Positions 48,822-57,525 of a stretch of DNA of 64,000 nucleotides are shown piece by piece. Every line of letters starts with the position of its first letter. Position 1 is the stretch's first letter. The notes below the pieces were generated by a model, which saw only the letters and a list, made by a program, of their open reading frames with translations, did not search any database and was not told where the DNA came from. Source of the DNA: Paenilisteria rustica (GTDB lineage Bacteria; Bacillota; Bacilli; Lactobacillales; Listeriaceae); the NCBI RefSeq assembly GCF_013820765.1, contig NZ_JABJVM010000003.1:1-64000 (forward strand), given 5' to 3'. The position numbers and the translations under genes are program-made.

Positions 48822-51011
48822 TTACTCCACGTTCGTTTCCACAAAAGAACCGCGATAAATCTGTTCCCCGCTATCCACCGTGATCGTATCCGCGGTCTGT
48901 AAGCGAGCTAATTGCCCCTTACTATTCAGGTTGAAGCGGCTATAAATTTTAAAATGGCCATCCGGTTCAATTTGTCCGGCACCCGAGCTTTGTGGCGTAA
49001 TCACGCGTTGCGGAACCCCATTGACTATCAGACGCAAGGTTTGTGATCCCGGCAATGTTTGTCCCGTGATGTAGTCCGTACGCGCTTGTACCGGATCGAG
49101 TGTGGTTGGTCGGCTGGCGTCTTGCACGATTTGTCTGGTAATCAGATGTTCCACGGTATTTGGGCCAAAATCGACTTGGATTTTATCGCCGCCACGAATC
49201 GGACGATTCGATAACCCATAGGACGTCACCAGTTTCCGCGCAGGTACCGTGTAATAGCCTTGCGCATCGGTATCGACTTCGCGTTGCACAATGCCATTCA
49301 CGAGCACGCGCACACGAGTTCGACCATCGATAACACGCCCGCTAATGGCTTGAAGTCCGGTTGTCACTGGGTTTAATTGCGGTGGAATACCGTCGACAAT
49401 CGCCGCATGAACAGGTACGCCTTCTGTGCCTGTTGGGTCACTAATGGTCACGACATAAGGCGTCCCAACAGGAAACATGCCGATTGTTACATCAAAAGCC
49501 CCCGTGTCATCCGCCACGACTTGGTAGGTTTTCCCGTCGATAGCCACTTGGACATGGTAATGTGGACTTGTTTTCCCGTGCAGCGTATCTTGTAGCTCCG
49601 AAACGGGCGTTAACGTTGGCGGTTTAGGAATGTCCAACACGTGAACCTTGGTCTGCACTTGATAACCAGGAATCACTTCACTCGTCAACGTGGTCATGCC
49701 GCCTTTTGTCGCTTCAATCGGAATACTCGTCTGCGTGGGTTTCGTACTTGTTAGAATCGCAGGACTACTTGTCACCGTATTGCTTTGTTTCGCGAAGGGC
49801 ACCACGGTATAATCGTCTACTAACAAATCTCCGTAGCTATCTGTTTCCAAGGGCACGCCATTGTAAGTCCATGTCATCGGTAAGACCGTGCGCTCACCAA
49901 TGGCTAATTCCGTTGTCTCGGTCGGCAATTGGGCGGCAAACTGATTCGGTTGTCCTGGAATAAAATTGCCATCCCAGATGACATTTTGCAACGCAGGTAA
50001 AGCGTTAATCGAATCGGTCGTCGTAAACCAATTATTCGTGAGGTCCAAGTGTGTCAAATGAGCTAACGGCGCTAAGAAGCTAGCATCTTGCAATCCTTGA
50101 TTCTCGATGCGGAGGGACTCTAAGTGGGACAATGTCAAGAGAGGACTGTAATCTAATGGTTGGTTCGTATGGTACAGCGAGAGTGATTTTAATCGAGTTA
50201 AATGACGTAACGCCGAGATATCGGTTAGCACGCCGTTATCCGAGTATTTATCTCCTAAGTCTAACTTTTCTAGTGTTGTATTCTCAGCTAAGAAATTCAA
50301 GTCAGCCATTTTATAGGCGTTCTTTATAGTGAGTTCCCGTAATTCGGTTAAGGAAGCAAAGGAAGGATAATGTGGAGCAACCCTAGGACCTAATTCCAAG
50401 GTCTCCAAGTGATGTAACTGGAGGATACGTGTCAAATTATCTCCTTTATAACCGCTATCCGTTGATATGAATTGACGCAAATTAACTGCATACTCTAATC
50501 CAGTAGTATCACCAACACCATTGACATCCAAGGTAGTGAGAGATGCCATCATTGATTGTGTCACCGGAGTATCTCGTTTCAAATCCAGGGCATCTGTGAT
50601 GAAGCTATGCAGGCTATGATCAGGTATTGTTACCACCGGATCTTCCACGGTTTTTGTAGGAGGTGCTTCTACCTGCTTCTCTGTTTTTGGTTCTGGTGGG
50701 GATGTTTTCTCTGCTTGGCGTGGTACTTCTGTGTTTGTTTCTGCCGCTATGACAGGAGAGGTCGGTGCCACGATGCTTGTTTTTTCTTCCGTGGCCCTTT
50801 CGTCCTTGGCTGTTGATATTTCTGCGGTTGCGGGTACAGTTGTTTCCTCTGACTCCGTTGTCACCGAGTCGGTTGGTGCTGAAGTTTCAGGATTTTCTTG
50901 TTCCTCCGTTGCTGGCACATCTGTCGGTGCCGCTGTTTCTTCGGATGCCCAGGTCATACTGGGGATAATCAAGGCAGTGATTAATACGGTGATACCTAGT
51001 TTCTTCTTCAT
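48822..51011 (-). CDS. Secreted internalin-like LRR protein C
   Basis: 729 residues; the same plan as LRR B: signal peptide, Thr/Pro/Glu linker with KTSPPEPKTEKQVEAPPTKT, LRR block (~135-350; LAPLAHLTHLDLTNNWF), Ig-like domain (LPMTWTYNGVPLETDSYGD), Big_6-like module (HGKTSPHYHVQVAIDGKTYQ) and C-terminal region ending SFVETNVE. It follows the intact beta-helix gene by 21 nt and is probably co-transcribed with it, so the two secreted products may act as a pair. No cell-wall anchor motif. Confidence 0.92.
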   Translation of the reverse strand: MKKKLGITVLITALIIPSMTWASEETAAPTDVPATEEQENPETSAPTDSVTTESEETTVPATAEISTAKDERATEEKTSIVAPTSPVIAAETNTEVPRQAEKTSPPEPKTEKQVEAPPTKTVEDPVVTIPDHSLHSFITDALDLKRDTPVTQSMMASLTTLDVNGVGDTTGLEYAVNLRQFISTDSGYKGDNLTRILQLHHLETLELGPRVAPHYPSFASLTELRELTIKNAYKMADLNFLAENTTLEKLDLGDKYSDNGVLTDISALRHLTRLKSLSLYHTNQPLDYSPLLTLSHLESLRIENQGLQDASFLAPLAHLTHLDLTNNWFTTTDSINALPALQNVIWDGNFIPGQPNQFAAQLPTETTELAIGERTVLPMTWTYNGVPLETDSYGDLLVDDYTVVPFAKQSNTVTSSPAILTSTKPTQTSIPIEATKGGMTTLTSEVIPGYQVQTKVHVLDIPKPPTLTPVSELQDTLHGKTSPHYHVQVAIDGKTYQVVADDTGAFDVTIGMFPVGTPYVVTISDPTGTEGVPVHAAIVDGIPPQLNPVTTGLQAISGRVIDGRTRVRVLVNGIVQREVDTDAQGYYTVPARKLVTSYGLSNRPIRGGDKIQVDFGPNTVEHLITRQIVQDASRPTTLDPVQARTDYITGQTLPGSQTLRLIVNGVPQRVITPQSSGAGQIEPDGHFKIYSRFNLNSKGQLARLQTADTITVDSGEQIYRGSFVETNVE

Positions 51012-51032
51012 CTATCTCTCTCCTCATCGTCT

Positions 51033-52859
51033 CTATTTTTCGTTCGTCAGTAGGGGTTTCCCGCTCTCCATTTCATAATAGGAGCGTTCGTCTGGTAACA
51101 CGCTGGGTTCCTTCTCTAAATAATCCCAAGCTGGCATGCTCTCCAATGGCTGCGTTAGGATGGTGGGTAGCGTATCGGTTTGGAGCGCATTGGCCGTGCT
51201 CTCGGCTTCTTGCAAAATCGCTTGGAAAGAAGCACCAACTCCTAGTATATTGTCTCGCACATTCGTACCTGCATCCGTGGGTTTATCTGGGATGGCGTAC
51301 GTATTCGAGTCTTCCCCATTATTATGCGAGCCTCGAATACCAATATCTGCAGTTTTACCTGTTCCTGTATTATCTATCATGCCCGAGATGCCATTTCCTG
51401 ACATATTGGTTTTTTTATTGGAGCTCATGAAAACAAGGCCATTCATCTCGGAATTGGTCAAAATATTATCGATAATGTTCGCTGCTTTCGTCACATGAAT
51501 ACTGATCCCGCCGCGAGAAGGGATGGTGGTTTTAATGGCATTGACATGATTCGTATCGATGATAAGCCCTTCTAAAAAGCCCAGAGTATTTGGATTCTGT
51601 AACAAATCCTGATACTTGGTGCCTGTTGCCACAATCCCGCGTTCCGATGTTTTCTTGTTTGGGTTGTAGATCGTGTTATCTGTTTCTTGGTTAAGATCAT
51701 TCTCTTGAATAAGAATTTTTTTTGGCGGATAGGCGGCGATCAGGTTCTCCGTCCCCTCTTCTGGATAATCCATCCCACCGACGACAATCGGGAATCGCAC
51801 TCCTAACAGACGGTTATTTTTGAAATTAATATCATAGCCTGAATGGGTGTCGAGTCCTTCCCATGTCGGGATATTCATGATGGTACTATTCGTTACGGTG
51901 TCATGTTGACTGCGATAATAGCCTTGCGTATACGTTGCATTACTCTGTGCAGCCTTTCCTTCTGTCGTCGTTGGGAATCGACTCGGGTCGTCCTCTGCCA
52001 ATTGATTCGCATCGGTGGTTCCTTTCTTCCAGCTAAACGCCATGCCATAAGCTTGTTGTCCAGAAACCCCGACATCACTCACGAGCGTTCTATCGACATC
52101 TACGTTATTTGCAGAATACCCTGCAATCCCTGCGTAGCCGAGGTTTTCCAGTCGGTTCGTCTCTGCTCCTTTAACTTGAGAGCTTCCTATGATTTTAATA
52201 TTATCCACAAACTCCATATAAATCCCTGTCCCACCCATATTCCGAATCGTCATATCTTGAATGGTCACATCATGCTTGCGTCCCCAACCGACATAATATT
52301 TGGGGGAAGTAGGACTGGTTGGATCGGGTAGCTTGGTTAAGGGATGCAACACAATCCCACGCTGATAGATATCCAATTGTTTACTAGCGGGATCCCACTG
52401 GCCGTCCAAGGTCAGTTTCTGAATCGTCGTTGGTGCCTCTTTTGTTCCACTAGCCGCGGTGAGCATCGCCTTTTCTTCCGGTTTTGTTTGTGGCGCCAAC
52501 TGGATGGTGGTGAGATTCTTCCCGTCGTCGGTCGTTCCCTCTAGGATAAGCGATTTGTTGACGTTTAATCGATGGGCTAACGTATAAGTACCTGGAGACA
52601 AATGGACGCGTGTATAGCCGTTTTCCGTTGCAATGTCCATGCTCCCATCTACCGCTATCGATAGGGCCTCTGGACTCAAATCTTCTGGACTAGCATGGTT
52701 TATTTTATCAATAATGTAAGTCCTTTCAAGTGTATCTCCGGTGTAGTAGGTAATTGTTGCGGGTTCTGCTGCATAAACTGGTGCGCTAGAGAACATAACG
52801 CCAAGAGAAATGGCGCAACCTCCCATTATGTAGATTCCCCATTTAAGTATGTGTGGCAT
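51033..52859 (-). CDS. Secreted right-handed beta-helix protein
   Basis: 608 residues from the ATG at 52859, chosen because AAGGGAG is 8 nt upstream of it; an earlier ATG at 52877 has a poor site. Signal peptide ends near SAPVYAAEP. Residues ~60-480 show a pectate-lyase-like parallel beta-helix pattern of short strand repeats (SLILEGTTDDGKNLTTIQLA, HDVTIQDMTIRNMGGTGIYME, NVDVDRTLVSDVG, ILIQENDLNQETDN). The C-terminal ~100 residues have no recognised fold. No catalytic set could be assigned. It may be a polysaccharide lyase or hydrolase, or a binding helix. It heads a cassette with LRR C. Confidence 0.85.
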   Translation of the reverse strand: MPHILKWGIYIMGGCAISLGVMFSSAPVYAAEPATITYYTGDTLERTYIIDKINHASPEDLSPEALSIAVDGSMDIATENGYTRVHLSPGTYTLAHRLNVNKSLILEGTTDDGKNLTTIQLAPQTKPEEKAMLTAASGTKEAPTTIQKLTLDGQWDPASKQLDIYQRGIVLHPLTKLPDPTSPTSPKYYVGWGRKHDVTIQDMTIRNMGGTGIYMEFVDNIKIIGSSQVKGAETNRLENLGYAGIAGYSANNVDVDRTLVSDVGVSGQQAYGMAFSWKKGTTDANQLAEDDPSRFPTTTEGKAAQSNATYTQGYYRSQHDTVTNSTIMNIPTWEGLDTHSGYDINFKNNRLLGVRFPIVVGGMDYPEEGTENLIAAYPPKKILIQENDLNQETDNTIYNPNKKTSERGIVATGTKYQDLLQNPNTLGFLEGLIIDTNHVNAIKTTIPSRGGISIHVTKAANIIDNILTNSEMNGLVFMSSNKKTNMSGNGISGMIDNTGTGKTADIGIRGSHNNGEDSNTYAIPDKPTDAGTNVRDNILGVGASFQAILQEAESTANALQTDTLPTILTQPLESMPAWDYLEKEPSVLPDERSYYEMESGKPLLTNEK

Positions 52860-53024
52860 ATGACTGCTCCCTTTCATCTGTTATTCTCTTGTAGTGAACA
52901 CCATTATACTCCTTTCTATAAAGTAGACGAAACAGCTAGTATAGCAGGTTCGAGGAGGACTTTTTTTGACTGGTACGCCTTTTTCCCCTTATTTTATGAT
53001 GATTTTGTGACAATTAATGAATAT

Positions 53025-53075
53025 AAAAAACCAGCATACCATCAGTTTTGGGTACTGATAGTATGCTGGTTTTTT
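53025..53075. terminator. Strong bidirectional terminator
   Basis: A ~21-bp stem, AAAAACCAGCATACCATCAGT against ACTGATAGTATGCTGGTTTTT, with one mismatch and a 7-nt loop, and A/T runs outside. It ends the deaminase-like gene (-). Confidence 0.93.
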
Positions 53076-53083
53076 ATCGTATT

Positions 53084-54430
53084 TTATTTGCTAGTCGTTG
53101 GTAATCCTGCTTCTAACGCAGCGATTAAATCTTGATTTGCTGTTTGTTTAATATGGACATTTACAGAATCATCGGCACTATAAAATGGTGGTAAGCCATC
53201 TGCGAATGCGTCTAATTCAGCTTGTGTTGCTCTTGGTACACCGTATTGGAATTGGGTTCTATCGGTTGGTATCGCGCCTTCCATTGTGGAACCGAACGCG
53301 CCGAAATCGGCCAATCCTTGTGGGTTTATTTCCATACCTTTTGCGTAAATGAACGTGTTGTATTTCGGGTGTCCGAGGTATTTCGTGGCATCCGCAACGC
53401 CATTCATTTGCAGGTCGTATCTTAATTTAGCGTAGCCGCGAGTCGTCAACATGAACGGCGTTTGAATTTCAGATACGGCTTGGTTTCCTGGAAGAGCCAT
53501 AATCAAGTTTCCGAACGTGTCAAGGAGTGCAACGGCATTACCGTCCCCACCGTTCGCGATATCTTGCTCGGCAGCTTCGATGAGATAAGGTGCTAGCCCT
53601 TCGTCAGGAGCGTTAGGCGATGGTGCCGTGTACTCCAAAGCGTGTGGATAGGCTGCTTTTAATGCAAGGTAAATGGGATCGGTAGTTGCTAAAGTTTTCG
53701 GATCTAGTAGCTCATTTTCTGGCAAATCGGTATTGATTTTTGCTGAAACGTCGCTTAATGTCGCATCAAATGCAGTGGATGTTAGCGCATACGTTTGGTC
53801 TTCAATCGCCACATTTTCCCCGAAGACAGAGGAAACAGGTGCGCCGGTCGCTTTACGAGAGAACTTCTCAGTTAAGCCTAAAACGGCAGGATAAGAAAAG
53901 CTATCTTGCGCGGCGGCTTGCATGGAAGTGCCAGCGAGCGATGGGAATAACGCTGATTTATCGTAGTTAATACCAGCATACGTATCATTAGCGGAAACGA
54001 CAACATTTGAAAATCCAGCTTGCAAAATGGAACCTGTACACATCGCGCATGGATCAAGTGATGTCACCAACACGATATTCTCCGGTTCAGGCAAGTTTTG
54101 CGATTCTTTATTTTCATAGTACCAATCAATCATTTGGCGCTCGCCGTGAGCAGTCGGATCGAAAGTCAGGTCGTTATTTACAACATTATTATGCTGTACG
54201 TAAACGACATTCCCGTCAGTGTCCATTAACATACCACCGACGCTAAAAGTCCCTTGGTCAGACGCGTGTAGCACTTGGTCAGCTGTTTCATAAACCGCAT
54301 CTTGCACGCCGTTTATTGTTGTGGGAACTGCATCTGCGTGTGTGTCTTGTAATACGTTTCCTAATATAACACTACCAGCAAGAATCGATACCGCTGATAA
54401 AATTGCCCCTTTTTTCCATGTAAACCTCAT
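53084..54430 (-). CDS. Exported cytidine/tRNA-adenosine deaminase-fold protein
   Basis: 448 residues; AGGAG upstream. Signal peptide 1-~34 (KKGAILSAVSILAGSVILG...THADA). Residues ~42-150 carry a zinc deaminase core: H95-G96-E97 and P127-C128-A-M-C131, the TadA/guanine deaminase style PCxxC, although the usual HAE is HGE. The remaining ~300 residues have no recognised domain; a second half-size deaminase-like fold (DTFGNLIMALPGN) is possible. Deaminases with this motif are normally cytoplasmic. Export suggests scavenging of nucleosides outside the cell or an effector role. Monocistronic, with a palindrome and a cre-like site upstream. Confidence 0.82.
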   Translation of the reverse strand: MRFTWKKGAILSAVSILAGSVILGNVLQDTHADAVPTTINGVQDAVYETADQVLHASDQGTFSVGGMLMDTDGNVVYVQHNNVVNNDLTFDPTAHGERQMIDWYYENKESQNLPEPENIVLVTSLDPCAMCTGSILQAGFSNVVVSANDTYAGINYDKSALFPSLAGTSMQAAAQDSFSYPAVLGLTEKFSRKATGAPVSSVFGENVAIEDQTYALTSTAFDATLSDVSAKINTDLPENELLDPKTLATTDPIYLALKAAYPHALEYTAPSPNAPDEGLAPYLIEAAEQDIANGGDGNAVALLDTFGNLIMALPGNQAVSEIQTPFMLTTRGYAKLRYDLQMNGVADATKYLGHPKYNTFIYAKGMEINPQGLADFGAFGSTMEGAIPTDRTQFQYGVPRATQAELDAFADGLPPFYSADDSVNVHIKQTANQDLIAALEAGLPTTSK

Positions 54431-54531
54431 TGATAAATCACTCCTATTTTTTATTTAAGAATCTTATTTTTGGGCCCCGTACCCTGCGAAAAAGAATATC
54501 AATTGTAGAATAACTTGCTTGAAGTAAAGTG

Positions 54532-54588
54532 GATAAGCGCTTATCTCTAACTTTAGTAGCAAGTAATACAATGGAAAGCGTTTTCGCA
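54532..54588 (-). promoter_or_regulatory. Operator palindrome and cre-like site before the exported deaminase gene
   Basis: GATAAGCGCTTATC (54532-54545) is a perfect 14-bp palindrome. TGGAAAGCGTTTTCGCA (54572-54588) resembles a cre (CcpA) site. Both lie 100-160 nt before the minus-strand start. The rest of 54431-55030 is AT-rich, with no ORF I would support. Confidence 0.5.
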
Positions 54589-55030
54589 AATGAATTGTAT
54601 CATGAATGGAATGAAATGTAAAACACTTTTCGCCATTTTGGTAAAAAGATTTTTTTTAACTAGAGTGGCTTTTTTGGATTATAAATGGTTGCGCGATGTG
54701 AATGATAAGTGCAGGGATTGATTTCTGTGGCTAATATAAATATCACATTAAAAAAATTTTGTCAATATCACTTTGTTGTTAATGGGGGTTTTTTCGTGTG
54801 TTTTTGTGTCCGAAATGTGTCTAAAAAAGAAAATTAATCATCCTTTTTGTCAAAAAATAGTGAAATATATTACTTATATGGTATTATTGGAATGTGAGCG
54901 GGAGGCTTCGGATACCGCAATATTTATTTTGCTATTTGTTTTTCGAAGAGGCAGAGATGATTAGATAATGGCAGAATTTTAGAAGACTGAATAAAATATA
55001 TAGTATACAATAGGTAGGGAGAGTTTTTTT

Positions 55031-55174
55031 ATGAGGGAAAGAAGGCATGTTTTTAGGGCGCTTATTGCATTTCTCGTTGTTGGAGATTTCCAAGTGACGG
55101 TGAACAAGTTAGTGGATGAGCAAGTGACGGCGACTAGCGGGTTGACGGTTACGGGAGTCGCGAAGCATGATTGA
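55031..55174 (+). pseudogene. Fused remnant of WxL-locus secreted-protein genes
   Basis: A 47-codon frame starts MRERRHVFRALIAFLVV (signal-peptide-like) and then abruptly reads GDFQVTVNKLVDEQVTATSG, an extracellular-domain end. The 5' end of one secreted gene seems joined to the 3' end of another by deletion. The next gene encodes a WxL-interacting protein, which normally lies beside WxL protein genes; none is present. Inferred scar. Confidence 0.5.
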
Positions 55175-55233
55175 AAGGCCTAGAGCTAGGTGTGTCATAT
55201 TTGATTCTAGTTTTTCTCAAGGAGGTCTAGGAG

Positions 55234-56256
55234 ATGGTGAACAAATTAATAGCATTACTAGCAGTTGTTGGCGTACTAATAAGCGGAATTTTAATACATA
55301 CAGAAACATCGAAAGCTGCGGAAATGAATTTTTCAGTGTCGGCGGTTATTCCGGAAAATCAAATTGATAAGTCGAAAACCTATTTTGAATTGCGGATGAA
55401 GCCTGGCCAAGTGCAGGAATTGGAAGTGTTGCTTACCAATGGTTTGGCGCATCCGGTGACGGTGGAAACCAACGCAAATACGGCGGTGACGAATGATAAT
55501 GGCATTGTTGATTATAGTAATAAAGCGCCGAAATTCGATAATACCCTCAAAACGCCTTTTTCTAAAATTGCGGAAATGCCTGATGAAATAACGATTCCGG
55601 CGAATGGGAGCAGGACGGTGAAGGTGAAAGTGACGATGCCGCGAGATTCTTTTGATGGCTTTATTTTAGGCGGGCTTCATTTTTCTGAGAAGGATAATGG
55701 GGATAAAACGGAGTCGGGAGAGGGCGTGCAGATTAAGAATAAATATGCGTATGTGATTGGCGTGATTCTTTCTGAGAATGATGTCGCGGTGAATCCTGAT
55801 ATGAAAATGAACCGAATTAAGCCGGATCAGGTCAACTATCGCAACGTTTTGAAGGTTAATCTACAGAATGTCAAACCTATGATTCTACAAAATTTGGATG
55901 TGGATGCGCAAGTGTATAAGGAGGGTGATGATGAGGCGCTTTACAAGGCAAAACAAAGTGCGTTGCGTATGGCTCCGAATTCTAATTTTGACTTTGGGAT
56001 TAGTTGGAATAATCAGGCATTCAAACCGGGCAAATATCGTCTGAAAATGGTAGCGACGTCTGGGGATCAAACTTGGAAATGGGATGAGCGGTTTGAGATA
56101 AAAGCAGACGCCGCGGCGAGTTTCAATGATAAAGCGGTCGGGCTCGAGAAGGATTACACGATGTGGTACGTTGCGGGCGGTGTTTTGTTGGGGTTATTGG
56201 TGCTTGGATTGGTGTTCTGGTTAGGACGGCGAACGAGGAATAAGGATGAGGAATGA
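55234..56256 (+). CDS. WxL-interacting protein (DUF916/DUF3324)
   Basis: 340 residues; AAGGAGG 9 nt before the ATG. Signal peptide 1-~29, DUF916 ~32-150 (NFSVSAVIPENQIDKSKTYFELRMKPGQVQELEVLLTN), DUF3324 ~160-290 (YAYVIGVILSENDV), one transmembrane helix ~306-328 and a short basic tail. WxIPs bind WxL-domain proteins and peptidoglycan at the cell surface. Here the gene stands alone beside a 47-codon remnant, so its WxL partners must be elsewhere or lost. Confidence 0.94.
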   Translation: MVNKLIALLAVVGVLISGILIHTETSKAAEMNFSVSAVIPENQIDKSKTYFELRMKPGQVQELEVLLTNGLAHPVTVETNANTAVTNDNGIVDYSNKAPKFDNTLKTPFSKIAEMPDEITIPANGSRTVKVKVTMPRDSFDGFILGGLHFSEKDNGDKTESGEGVQIKNKYAYVIGVILSENDVAVNPDMKMNRIKPDQVNYRNVLKVNLQNVKPMILQNLDVDAQVYKEGDDEALYKAKQSALRMAPNSNFDFGISWNNQAFKPGKYRLKMVATSGDQTWKWDERFEIKADAAASFNDKAVGLEKDYTMWYVAGGVLLGLLVLGLVFWLGRRTRNKDEE

Positions 56257-56269
56257 GTTTTAATATTTT

Positions 56270-56322
56270 GTATATACGTGTATAACTTGTTGGTTGACAA
56301 AAAAGTTATACGCGTATATACT
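56270..56322 (+). promoter_or_regulatory. mazEF promoter and operator dyad
   Basis: Consensus sigma-A promoter TTGACA (56294-56299), 17-nt spacer, TATACT (56317-56322). It is flanked by a 19-bp inverted repeat: GTATATACGTGTATAACTT (56270-56288) and AAGTTATACGCGTATATAC (56303-56321), 18 of 19 matching. The right arm covers the spacer and -10, so antitoxin binding would block RNA polymerase. Confidence 0.9.
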
Positions 56323-56355
56323 TGATGTAGGAATTAAAAGTCGGAGGTGAAAATT

Positions 56356-56613
56356 ATGCTTGTGAGGGCTACTAAGTTAAAAAAATGGGGAAATAGCCAA
56401 GGTATTATTTTACCGAAAGAAATATTAAAACAAGCAGGGGTGGTGGCTCTTGAGGATGTTTCATTTGATATAATTTCAACAAGGCATGAGATTATCCTAA
56501 AGCCTAAGAATAAGACTACGAGAATGGAAAAATTATTTGAAAATTATACAGGTGGCCATTTAAATGACTCAGAAATCATCCAGAATAGCGTAGGGGAGGA
56601 GTTTGATTTATGA
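56356..56613 (+). CDS. mazE: MazE-type antitoxin (AbrB-like)
   Basis: 85 residues from ATG 56356 (GGAGG 8 nt upstream; the in-frame GTG at 56347 lies in that site). N-terminal SpoVT/AbrB swapped-hairpin domain (ATKLKKWGNSQGIILPKEILKQAGV, ~4-45) binds the dyad. The acidic C-terminal tail (YTGGHLNDSEIIQNSVGEEFDL) blocks the toxin. It overlaps the toxin gene by 4 nt. Confidence 0.94.
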   Translation: MLVRATKLKKWGNSQGIILPKEILKQAGVVALEDVSFDIISTRHEIILKPKNKTTRMEKLFENYTGGHLNDSEIIQNSVGEEFDL

Positions 56614-56951
56614 CATCGGAGAGTACAGAGCTGCTCAGATCAGGGCAAATAATTATGTTGAACCTATCGCCAACGAGTGGACACGAACAAAGAGGGCATA
56701 GACCATGCTTGGTTTTGTCAAATCAAATTCCAAATTCTAATATGGTATCGGTTGCTGCTATCACATCGAAAGTTCGACGTTTTCCACTCCATGTTGATTT
56801 GCCGGAAGGGCTGATGACAACTGGGCAAGTGCTTCTAGAACAAAATCGGATGGTGGATGCTAATGCCAGAGGTTTTAAAATCGTAGAAGAAGTTCCAGTT
56901 GAGATAATGGATAAAGTGAAAGATTTGTTAAGTGTTTTGTTCGATATTTAA
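56610..56951 (+). CDS. mazF: MazF-type endoribonuclease toxin
   Basis: 113 residues of the PemK/MazF family: RSGQIIMLNLSPTSGHEQRGHRPCLVLSN, VAAITSKVRRFPLHVDLP and GQVLLEQNRMVDANARG. The conserved Arg in EQRGHRP and the Thr in ITSK form the active site that cuts single-stranded mRNA. This is an accessory copy behind its own operator, not the sigB-linked mazEF of Listeria chromosomes. Confidence 0.94.
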   Translation: MTSESTELLRSGQIIMLNLSPTSGHEQRGHRPCLVLSNQIPNSNMVSVAAITSKVRRFPLHVDLPEGLMTTGQVLLEQNRMVDANARGFKIVEEVPVEIMDKVKDLLSVLFDI

Positions 56952-56998
56952 AAAAGATTCCACATATACACAAATCGTGTATATGTGGAATCTTTTTT
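56950..56998. terminator. Perfect 22-bp bidirectional terminator
   Basis: Arms beginning AAAAAAGATTCCACATATAC and ending GTATATGTGGAATCTTTTTT pair perfectly around AAATC. It serves mazF (+) and the haem gene (-). Confidence 0.95.
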
Positions 56999-57003
56999 GC
57001 AAT

Positions 57004-57498
57004 CTATTTCTTTTCAACTACAATATGCTCCAGCTTCTCCGCTGCGAAATCCACGGTAAACGCTTGTCCAAAGCCAATCACGTATCGGCCATCTTTTGGT
57101 GTCAGCTCGAAAATCGACATGTCGATGGTGCGCAGTAATTGAATTAACTGGGCGCCGTGAATCGCCGTCATTTTTTCAAAAATCATTTCTAAATCGTCAT
57201 TGCCGATATTTTCAGCGGTGCATTTCAGATAGAGCCGCTCGCGTGCGAAGAGGTTTTTCGTGTCTTGTTCATCGGCAAGCATCATGATCTGAATCGTTTC
57301 GCTTTGCTCGATAAAATCGTAATGTTCGGCAATTGCGCTGATATAGATGTAGAGTTTACCTTCATGTTGAACGAACGGGGCGTAGCTAATGAACGGATTT
57401 CCGTCCGCGTCGTTTGAGCTAATCACAATTGTTTTTCGACTTGCGACAAACGCATCATAGCGCGATTTTACTTTGTCAATATTGATTGTTGCTACCAT
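57004..57498 (-). CDS. HugZ-family haem-utilisation protein (PNPOx fold)
   Basis: 164 residues from the ATG at 57498; a TTG at 57510 directly abuts the ribosome site GGAAGG and cannot be used. The split-barrel flavin-binding-like domain (NPFISYAPFVQHEGKLYIYISAIAEHYDFI, RERLYLKCTAENI) and the C-terminal haem-region (YVIGFGQAFTVDF) fit HugZ/HutZ proteins, which bind or degrade haem in the cytoplasm. It is the last gene of a Fur-boxed haem uptake set, so haem breakdown to release iron is likely. Confidence 0.85.
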   Translation of the reverse strand: MVATINIDKVKSRYDAFVASRKTIVISSNDADGNPFISYAPFVQHEGKLYIYISAIAEHYDFIEQSETIQIMMLADEQDTKNLFARERLYLKCTAENIGNDDLEMIFEKMTAIHGAQLIQLLRTIDMSIFELTPKDGRYVIGFGQAFTVDFAAEKLEHIVVEKK

Positions 57499-57525
57499 AA
57501 TTTTATCCAACCTTCCATGCTAAAA

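Noticed and set aside
48563-48844. 93-codon minus-strand frame between LRR C and the beta-helix fragment
   Set aside because: It runs through the terminator hairpin and into the fragment in the wrong frame, so it is chance.
43630-52859. LPXTG, GW or WxL anchors on the LRR and beta-helix proteins
   Set aside because: The C-termini (IKVQ, TNVE, LLTNEK) lack any such motif or a hydrophobic tail.
54773-54964. 63-codon plus-strand frame before the WxL remnant
   Set aside because: No ribosome site, no domain, very AT-rich; not supported as a gene.
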